Source: Spirochaetaceae bacterium (GTDB lineage: Bacteria; Spirochaetota; Spirochaetia; Treponematales; Treponemataceae). Taken from it: a stretch of 11,334 nt of DNA. The DNA lies in contig JAISTZ010000121.1 of assembly GCA_031272345.1 (NCBI GenBank), positions 1-11,334 of the forward strand, written 5' to 3'. Below the pieces are notes generated by a model. The model searched no databases, was not told the DNA's origin, and worked only from the letters and a program-made list of their open reading frames with translations. Shown here in pieces: positions 5,261-10,115 of this stretch; position 1 is the first letter of the stretch; every line of letters begins with the position of its first letter. Made by a program: the position numbers and the translations under genes.

Positions 5261-6356
5261 CCCCCCGCTTGCAGCGCGCGCCGGCTTTGTCGGCCCGCAG
5301 GATGGCCCGGAGGAGGTCCCCCTTCCCGAAGGCGAAGGGGGTGGACGCCAGGGGGGCGGTCTCGTTCCAGTCGAAGGTTTCGGCAAGGAGGCGCGCCCCC
5401 TCTTCCGCTCGGCCGTACCCGAAATCCCCCAGGCGCAGGGGCAGCCCCAGGGCGCTGTTGAAGGCGAGGAGCTCTTCCATCATGCCGTCCTGGCCGAAGA
5501 GGGCGGCCTGTACGACGTTGCAGAAGGCGATGACCTCCCCGTGGACCTTCCCGCCCTCGCCGGTTTTGGTGAACGCGTCCCCCAGGGGATGGATGTAGGC
5601 GGAAACGTAATCACCCCCCCGCATCGAACCGATGAGCCCGGCCAGGAAGACTATGGCGTCAAGGAGGCCCGTGAAAAGCCGCCCCGCCTCCGGGTCTCCC
5701 TGGGCGGCCCCGGCGGCCGTTGCGAAGGCGTCCCTGCCCCGGGGGTACACAATATCCCATGCCTGGCGGGCGATGGAAATGCCCAGGGCGGTGTTCACGT
5801 CCGTGTGCCCGGTGACGGTTTGGGCCTCGAGCAGTTTTGCCAGGGTGTCCCCCATGCCGGCGGCGAGGAAGCGCGAGGGGGCGCGGGCAAGGAGCTCCGC
5901 GTCCGCCAGGACAAGACGGGGCGCGGCCTTGAGGATTCTGGAACCGGCGTAGCCCCCCTTGCTGTCGTAGATCACCGAAAGGGGGGTGTAGGCCGCGCAG
6001 TTGCTTGGGATGGTGGGGACGGTGATCACCGGGATGCCCGCCTCTTCCCCCGCGGCCTTGGCAAGGTCCATCACCTTGCCCCCGCCCGAGGCGAGCACGG
6101 CCCCCGCGCCGGAGGCAGCCGCCCTGCGCCCAATGGCCGCGATGTCCCCAGCCGTCGTGTGTCCCTGGTACAATTCCACGCTGAAACCGACACCGGCCCC
6201 TGAAAGGGCGCGGCAGAGGGGTTCCTTCACCGCGTCAAAGGCCCTGGGGCCGGCAATGATGAAAACCCGGGAGGCGATTTCCCGGACCAGGGGGCCGGCT
6301 TGTTCAAGGAGTCCCCCCTGGCAGTAATATGCCTGGGGCGCGCTTATCCGTATCAT
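5241..6356 (-). CDS. Iron-family (type III) alcohol dehydrogenase, GldA/HcxA(YbdH)-like
   Basis: This 371-residue enzyme belongs to the metal-dependent dehydrogenase family that includes glycerol dehydrogenase GldA and the E. coli hydroxycarboxylate dehydrogenase HcxA (YbdH). The NAD(P) motif SGGGKVMDLAKA is at 90-101. Metal ligands are visible as Asp170 (AGMGD), His256 (IHPLGDAF) and His272 (KVHGEVIAF), almost the same numbering as GldA. The stretch PTIPSNCAAYTPLSVIY (114-130), with GDTLAKLLEA and ALFGQD, looks closer to YbdH than to true GldA, so an oxo-acid/hydroxy-acid substrate is as likely as glycerol. The ATG at 6356 is chosen because MIRISAPQAYYCQGG matches the normal family start; an upstream extension in frame would add about 130 residues of antisense to the aminotransferase. 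No ribosome site is present, and a -10 TATACT ends six bases before the ATG. It diverges from the aminotransferase gene, as ybdH does next to ybdL. Confidence 0.88.
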   Translation of the reverse strand: MIRISAPQAYYCQGGLLEQAGPLVREIASRVFIIAGPRAFDAVKEPLCRALSGAGVGFSVELYQGHTTAGDIAAIGRRAAASGAGAVLASGGGKVMDLAKAAGEEAGIPVITVPTIPSNCAAYTPLSVIYDSKGGYAGSRILKAAPRLVLADAELLARAPSRFLAAGMGDTLAKLLEAQTVTGHTDVNTALGISIARQAWDIVYPRGRDAFATAAGAAQGDPEAGRLFTGLLDAIVFLAGLIGSMRGGDYVSAYIHPLGDAFTKTGEGGKVHGEVIAFCNVVQAALFGQDGMMEELLAFNSALGLPLRLGDFGYGRAEEGARLLAETFDWNETAPLASTPFAFGKGDLLRAILRADKAGARCKRGVTCPLS

Positions 6357-6362
6357 GCCCCC

Positions 6363-6368
6363 AGTATA
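6363..6368 (-). promoter_or_regulatory. -10 element for the dehydrogenase gene
   Basis: On the minus strand TATACT (five of six) is followed by GGGGGC and the ATG, so transcription would start on or next to the start codon. The -35 region at 17 bases (6386-6391) matches the consensus poorly. Either the promoter needs an activator or the -10 alone is a chance match. Confidence 0.4.
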
Positions 6369-6393
6369 CACAAAGAAGGGAAAACCTGATACT
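6365..6393 (+). promoter_or_regulatory. Candidate promoter for the aminotransferase gene
   Basis: TATACA (6365-6370, four of six as -35), 17 bases, then GATACT (6388-6393, four of six as -10). The predicted start at about 6400 is zero to three bases before the ATG at 6403. Its -35 shares four bases with the -10 of the opposing dehydrogenase promoter, so the two cannot be occupied at once. Confidence 0.45.
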
Positions 6394-6402
6394 ATCACGG
6401 GC

Positions 6403-7563
6403 ATGAAACCTGTAAGCCGGAGGACTGAATCCTTCACCGAGTCGGTGATCCGCCGCATGACCCGCATCAGCGACGAAACCGGCGCAATCAACCTTTCCCA
6501 GGGTATGCCCGATTTCGACCCCCCCAGGGCCATCACCGAGAGGCTCGCCCGCATCGCCCACGGGGGGCCCCACCAGTACGCCGTCACCTGGGGGGCAAAA
6601 AATTTCCGGGACGCCCTGGCCGCCAAGCTGCGCCGTTTTACCGGTCTGCCCATAGACGCGGACAGGCACCTGGTCGTCACCTGCGGGTCCACCGAGGCGA
6701 TGATGGCTTCCATGCTTGCCCTGTCGAATCCCGGGGAGCGGGTCATCGTTTTTTCGCCCTTTTACGAAAACTACGGCGCAGACGCCATCCTCTCCGGGGC
6801 GGAACCCCTGTACGTGCCCCTGGTCCCTCCGGATTTCACCTTCGACCCCAACGTCCTGGAGGACGCCTTCAGGCAGAACCCCAAGGCCCTGATACTCTGC
6901 AACCCCTCCAACCCCACCGGCAAGGTCTTCACCGGGGCCGAGCTTGAGACCATCGCCTTTCTTGCCGCCAAATACGACGCCTTCGTCATCACCGACGAGG
7001 TCTACGAGCATATCATCTTCGACGGGCGCAAGCACATCTGCTTCGCCTCCCTGCCGGGCATGTTCGAGCGGACGATCTCGTGCAGCTCCCTTTCCAAGAC
7101 CTATTCCATCACGGGCTGGAGGCTGGGTTACGCCTTCGCGAGCGAGGCGGTCATCGAAACGGTGCGGAAAATCCACGATTTCCTCACCGTGGGGGCCCCC
7201 GCCCCCCTCATGGAAGCGGCCATACCGGGGCTCCTCTTCCCGGACAGCTACTACGAGGGTCTGGCAAGGACCTACCAGGAAAAGCGGGACTTCTTCTGCG
7301 GCGGCCTCGACGCCGCGGGGATTAACCACATCAAACCCCAGGGGGCCTACTACGTACTCTGCGACATCGGGGAGTACGGCTACAAAAGCGACCTGGAATT
7401 CTGCGAGGACCTGGCCCGGATTGCGGGGGTGGGGGCCGTGCCCGGCTCGAGTTTTTTCCGGGAGCCCGTGAATCACCTGATACGCCTTCACTTCGCAAAA
7501 ACCCAGGAGACCCTCTCCCAGGCCCTCGACCGGCTGGGGAATATCAAAAAGCTGAAAAAGTGA
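6403..7563 (+). CDS. Class I/II PLP-dependent aminotransferase, YbdL-like
   Basis: This 386-residue enzyme moves the amino group between an amino acid and a 2-oxo acid with pyridoxal phosphate in the cytoplasm. Fold-type I marks are present: AINLSQGMPDFDPP (28-41), HQYAVTWG substrate loop (58-64), NPSNPTGK (167-174), the cofactor Asp198 and Tyr201 in ITDEVYEH, the Schiff-base Lys232 in SLSKTYSITGWRLGY, and the carboxylate-binding Arg361 in LIRLHFAK. Overall motif order resembles E. coli YbdL, a methionine-preferring aminotransferase, but kynurenine-oxoglutarate and aspartate types share these features, so substrate is unsettled. The ATG at 6403 is preferred; an ATG at 6355 in frame would add 16 residues without family match and would overlap the dehydrogenase start. 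No ribosome site is seen. It diverges from a HcxA-like dehydrogenase and converges on an amino acid importer, leaving one base between stops. Confidence 0.92.
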   Translation: MKPVSRRTESFTESVIRRMTRISDETGAINLSQGMPDFDPPRAITERLARIAHGGPHQYAVTWGAKNFRDALAAKLRRFTGLPIDADRHLVVTCGSTEAMMASMLALSNPGERVIVFSPFYENYGADAILSGAEPLYVPLVPPDFTFDPNVLEDAFRQNPKALILCNPSNPTGKVFTGAELETIAFLAAKYDAFVITDEVYEHIIFDGRKHICFASLPGMFERTISCSSLSKTYSITGWRLGYAFASEAVIETVRKIHDFLTVGAPAPLMEAAIPGLLFPDSYYEGLARTYQEKRDFFCGGLDAAGINHIKPQGAYYVLCDIGEYGYKSDLEFCEDLARIAGVGAVPGSSFFREPVNHLIRLHFAKTQETLSQALDRLGNIKKLKK

Positions 7564-7564
7564 C

Positions 7565-8260
7565 CTAGCTGCTCTTTCCCATGCGTTTTTCGGCGAAGGC
7601 CAGGAGGCGGGAGAGGGAAAAGGTCATGGTGAAGTAGATCGCCGCCGCGATGATGAGGGGTTCCATGGGGCGGAAGCTGTTCCCCCGGATGGTGTCCGCC
7701 GCGTACATCAGCTCGGCCATCCCGATGACCGACACCTGGGAGGATTCTTTTATGAGGGTGACGAATTCGTTGGCCAGGGCGGGCAGTATGTTCCGCACCG
7801 CCTGGGGCAGCACCACCAGGCGCATGGCGTCCGGGGCCGAAAAGCCGATCGCCCGGGCGGCCTCCATCTGGCCCCTGTCGATGGACTGAATCCCCGACCG
7901 GATGATCTCGCACACATAAGCTGTGGAATTTAACGACAGGGCGAGGATACCCGAAAAGAGGCGCTCGAAGTCCACGTCCCCAAGGCGCAGTGAGGGCAGC
8001 CGGATCCCCATCATGGGCAGGCCGTAAAACACGATGGCGATCTGCACCAGCAGGGGGGTGCCCCGGATGATTTCCACATACGCCGTGGCGGCCCAGCGGA
8101 GGGGCCTTAGCTTACTCATCTTTGCCAGGGCCAGGAAGGTCCCCAGGACCGATGCGATGAGGATCGTCACAAAGGAAAGGAAGAGGGTCGTCCTGGTTCC
8201 GTCCCAGAGCAAGACCCGGTACCGTACCGCGATGTCGATTAACGAGGTGAATCCTTTCAT
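7565..8260 (-). CDS. Polar amino acid ABC transporter, inner-membrane permease
   Basis: This 231-residue protein is the membrane subunit of the His/Glu/Gln/Arg/opine-type importer family. Hydrophobic segments fit five helices, beginning about residues 24-48 (TLFLSFVTILIASVLG). YVEIIRGTPLLVQ (61-73) is highly typical of the family. The cytoplasmic EAA loop that docks on the ATPase is at 121-141 (RSGIQSIDRGQMEAARAIGF). Only one permease gene is present, so the channel is probably a homodimer. Its ATG abuts the ATPase stop directly (TAA then ATG), with a modest AAGG ribosome site eight bases upstream, which points to tight coupling. It is the last gene of the three-gene operon, and its stop is one base from the convergent aminotransferase stop with no terminator visible between them. 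Confidence 0.94.
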   Translation of the reverse strand: MKGFTSLIDIAVRYRVLLWDGTRTTLFLSFVTILIASVLGTFLALAKMSKLRPLRWAATAYVEIIRGTPLLVQIAIVFYGLPMMGIRLPSLRLGDVDFERLFSGILALSLNSTAYVCEIIRSGIQSIDRGQMEAARAIGFSAPDAMRLVVLPQAVRNILPALANEFVTLIKESSQVSVIGMAELMYAADTIRGNSFRPMEPLIIAAAIYFTMTFSLSRLLAFAEKRMGKSS

Positions 8261-9022
8261 TTACAGCACCTTTGCCAGAAACGCCTGGATGCGGCTGTTG
8301 TCCGGGGAAAGCAGAATCTCCTCCGGGGACCCCTGTGCCAGGATGACCCCGCCGTCCATGAACACCACCTGGTCCGCCGCTTCCCGGGCAAAGCCCATCT
8401 CGTGGGTGACGATCACCATGGTGATCCCCGTGTGAACCAGGTCCTTGATGACGTCCAGGACCTCGCCGATCATCTCCGGGTCCAGGGCCGAGGTGGGTTC
8501 GTCAAAGAGCAGCACCTCCGGCTCCATCGCCAGGGCCCGGGCGATGGCAATGCGCTGCATCTGCCCGCCGGACAACTGCCTGGGGTAGGTTTCGGCCTTG
8601 TCCTCGAGGCCCACCCGGCGGAGCAGCGCCATGGCGGCCCTTTCAGCTTCCTCCCTGGGGATTTTTTTGAGCCGCTCCGGGCCCATGGTGATGTTCTGGA
8701 GGACCGTCTTGTGGGGGAAGAGGTAGAAATGCTGGAAGACCATGCCGATATGCCGGCGCACCAGGTTGATGTTGACTCCCCGGCCGTGCACGTTCTGCCC
8801 GTGGAAGTACACCGCCCCGGCGGAGGCCCTTTCCAGGCCGTTGACGCACCGGAGCAGGGTGCTCTTCCCGGAACCGGAGGGCCCGATGACGGCCATCACG
8901 GTTCCCTGGGGGATGACAAGATTCACCCCTTTAAGGACCTCAAGGTTTTTAAACAGCTTATGAAGACCCTCAACCCGTATAACCGGCTCGGCGCCGGGGA
9001 CGGGCGCGCCCAAGTCCGCCAT
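8261..9022 (-). CDS. Polar amino acid ABC transporter, ATP-binding protein (GlnQ-like)
   Basis: This 253-residue ATPase powers amino acid uptake on the inner face of the cytoplasmic membrane. All nucleotide-binding motifs are intact: Walker A GPSGSGKST (47-55), Q-loop MVFQHFYLFPH (94-104), signature LSGGQMQR (150-157; relatives usually have LSGGQQQR), Walker B LLFDEPTSALD (171-181) and H-loop His207 in VTHEM. About 13 residues precede the usual start of the family fold; no other in-frame start fits better. The start lies five bases after the binding-protein stop, with only a weak AAGA-like ribosome site, so it likely depends on translation of the gene before it. Order on the transcript is binding protein, ATPase, permease. 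Confidence 0.95.
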   Translation of the reverse strand: MADLGAPVPGAEPVIRVEGLHKLFKNLEVLKGVNLVIPQGTVMAVIGPSGSGKSTLLRCVNGLERASAGAVYFHGQNVHGRGVNINLVRRHIGMVFQHFYLFPHKTVLQNITMGPERLKKIPREEAERAAMALLRRVGLEDKAETYPRQLSGGQMQRIAIARALAMEPEVLLFDEPTSALDPEMIGEVLDVIKDLVHTGITMVIVTHEMGFAREAADQVVFMDGGVILAQGSPEEILLSPDNSRIQAFLAKVL

Positions 9023-9027
9023 CGGTC

Positions 9028-9843
9028 TTACTGGGCGTTCGCCTGGGCCTTGGCGCTGTACTCCTCAAGCCACCTCTGCATCGAGCCGTCCTCTGTGACC
9101 TCCTTGATGACCCGGTTCACCAGGGCGAGGAGGTCTTCGTTGCCCTTGTTCATGGCAACCACGGCCTGTTTGTCCCCCTGGGCGAATTTGGCGTCGCTGA
9201 ACACCAGATCCGGGTTGGTGGAGGTGTACATGCTCCCCAGGACGCTCTCGATCACCATGCCGTCGACCTTGCCCGAAACCAGCTCGAGCACACAGGCGGG
9301 CACGTCCTTGAGGGCAACCATGTCCACATTGGGGATTTCCGCCCGGCCCACGTCTTCCTGGGTGGTGCCCTTTTCCGCGGAGATCTTCTTGCCGGAAAAG
9401 TCCGCCAGGGTCTTGTACCGGGGGGCGTCGGCCCGCCGGACCATCACCTGCTGGGTGGAGCTGAGGTAGTTGTCGGAAAAGTCCATGGTCTTGCGGCGCT
9501 CATCGTTGGGGTTGAGGCCGGCGATCGCTATGTCGATGCGCTTGGACGGCAGGGACGAAAGGAGGGCGTCGAATTTCATGTCCTCGACCTTGAGTTTGAC
9601 TCCGATGGTTTGGGCGATTTTCTGGGCCAGTTCTATGTCCAGGCCGATGACGGGCTGGCCGGGGGATTTTACGTCCACGAATTCGTAGGGCGGATACCCC
9701 GAGGAGGTGCCCACCACGAGTTCCCCCCTGGCCTTGATCTGCTCGAGCAGGGTCTTGTCCCCGCCGCCCTTGGCGTACACCCCCGCGGCAATCACCGCGA
9801 AAAGCACGGCGCCCATCACAATTTTGTTCAGAACGTTCCTCAT
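9028..9843 (-). CDS. Periplasmic polar amino acid-binding protein of the ABC importer
   Basis: This 271-residue protein captures the amino acid and delivers it to the permease. Residues 1-24 are a signal peptide (cut after VYA expected) followed by KGGGDK, with no lipobox cysteine, so it is likely soluble. The mature part is a type II binding protein (SBP_bac_3): LVVGTSSGYPPYEF (42-55), GLDIELAQKIA (67-77), FDALLSSL (91-98) and the carboxylate-binding region ERRKTMDFSDNY (115-126). Where HisJ/GlnH relatives have an Asp contacting the amino group (VDA.VTD), this protein reads VDGMVIES with Glu199. The ligand cannot be named; basic, glutamine-type or sulfur amino acids are all possible. AAGGAG lies seven bases before ATG, the strongest ribosome site of the operon, as expected for the most abundant subunit. 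Confidence 0.93.
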   Translation of the reverse strand: MRNVLNKIVMGAVLFAVIAAGVYAKGGGDKTLLEQIKARGELVVGTSSGYPPYEFVDVKSPGQPVIGLDIELAQKIAQTIGVKLKVEDMKFDALLSSLPSKRIDIAIAGLNPNDERRKTMDFSDNYLSSTQQVMVRRADAPRYKTLADFSGKKISAEKGTTQEDVGRAEIPNVDMVALKDVPACVLELVSGKVDGMVIESVLGSMYTSTNPDLVFSDAKFAQGDKQAVVAMNKGNEDLLALVNRVIKEVTEDGSMQRWLEEYSAKAQANAQ

Positions 9844-9869
9844 ACTGTTCTCCTTTTAAAATTTGAATA

Positions 9870-9890
9870 CCGAAAATTACCACATTTCGG
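9870..9890 (-). promoter_or_regulatory. Inverted repeat in the leader of the ABC importer operon
   Basis: CCGAAA and TTTCGG are perfect inverted arms separated by nine bases, lying 26 bases upstream of the binding-protein ATG and just downstream of the likely transcription start. It could be a repressor site or a small hairpin at the mRNA 5' end. No T-run follows that would make it a terminator. Confidence 0.4.
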
Positions 9891-9894
9891 CGGA

Positions 9895-9925
9895 AGTATA
9901 CAAGTCCTTTTGCAGGAATTCTCAA
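9895..9925 (-). promoter_or_regulatory. Candidate promoter of the ABC importer operon
   Basis: On the minus strand TTGAGA (9925-9920, five of six) and TATACT (9900-9895, five of six) are separated by 19 bases, two more than ideal. The predicted start near 9888 gives a leader of about 45 bases containing the inverted repeat and the AAGGAG site. The long spacer suggests a weak or activator-dependent promoter. Confidence 0.5.
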
Positions 9926-9967
9926 TTAAAAAAGCCACGAACAGAAGAGGGATTTTTGGACACGGTC

Positions 9968-9996
9968 TTGTCTGACTTCCCCGCGCCGGGTACAAT
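9968..9996 (+). promoter_or_regulatory. Promoter of the response-regulator leader
   Basis: TTGTCT (four of six), 17 bases, then TACAAT (five of six). The predicted start at about 10003 falls inside the first duplicated hairpin, so this copy would not fold in the RNA, whereas the second copy would. The promoter itself is outside the duplicated unit and exists once. Confidence 0.6.
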
Positions 9997-9997
9997 A

Positions 9998-10016
9998 CCG
10001 GCGGAGCCGGGTTTTT
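9998..10016 (+). terminator. Terminator-like hairpin, first copy
   Basis: CCGGC (9998-10002), loop GGA, GCCGG (10006-10010), one G, then TTTTT (10012-10016). It resembles a short intrinsic terminator, but the predicted transcription start at about 10003 lies within it and no + strand gene is directly upstream, so it may have no role now. Confidence 0.3.
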
Positions 10017-10040
10017 AAAGTCCCCTGGGAGTGAAAACGA

Positions 10041-10115
10041 ATGAAATTCACCGTGCTTATCGTTGACGACCGGCGGAGCCGGTTTTTAAAGTCCCTTGAG
10101 AGAGAAGGTCTATGA
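10041..10115 (+). CDS. 24-codon leader ORF: duplicated N-terminus of the response regulator
   Basis: The peptide starts with MKFTVLIVDD, identical to the first ten residues of the response regulator that follows, then continues RRSRFLKSLEREGL through what was the non-coding leader of copy 2. GGAG (10028-10031) lies nine bases before the ATG, a better ribosome site than that of the full gene, whose GAAGG sits only three bases from its ATG. The stop TGA (10113-10115) overlaps the next ATG (10112-10114) as ATGA, so ribosomes could pass directly to the response regulator. The second hairpin and T5 lie inside this ORF. It may be a leader peptide, a coupling device, or the debris of a lost tandem copy of the gene. 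Confidence 0.55.
   Translation: MKFTVLIVDDRRSRFLKSLEREGL
10070..10087 (+). terminator. Terminator-like hairpin inside the leader ORF (possible attenuator)
   Basis: CCGGC (10070-10074), loop GGA, GCCGG (10078-10082), then TTTTT (10083-10087). The A at 10069 can pair with T10083 for a sixth pair. It lies within the coding sequence of the 24-codon ORF and before the response-regulator start. A ribosome on the leader ORF would cover it and prevent folding. The stem is short, so efficiency is doubtful. Confidence 0.45.

Noticed and set aside
6355..6402. Earlier ATG (6355) for the aminotransferase
   Set aside because: The extra 16 residues have no family match, there is no ribosome site, the start would overlap the opposite gene's start codon, and it lies upstream of the likely promoter -10.
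6357..6746. Longer N-terminal extension of the dehydrogenase on the minus strand
   Set aside because: It is the antisense of the aminotransferase's conserved N-terminal part, and the family start is at 6356.
9957..9972. Sigma54-like promoter (TGG ... TTG) upstream of the response regulator
   Set aside because: The GG element is correctly spaced, but the -12 GC is GT and the rest of the -24 consensus is absent; the overlapping sigma70-type promoter fits better.
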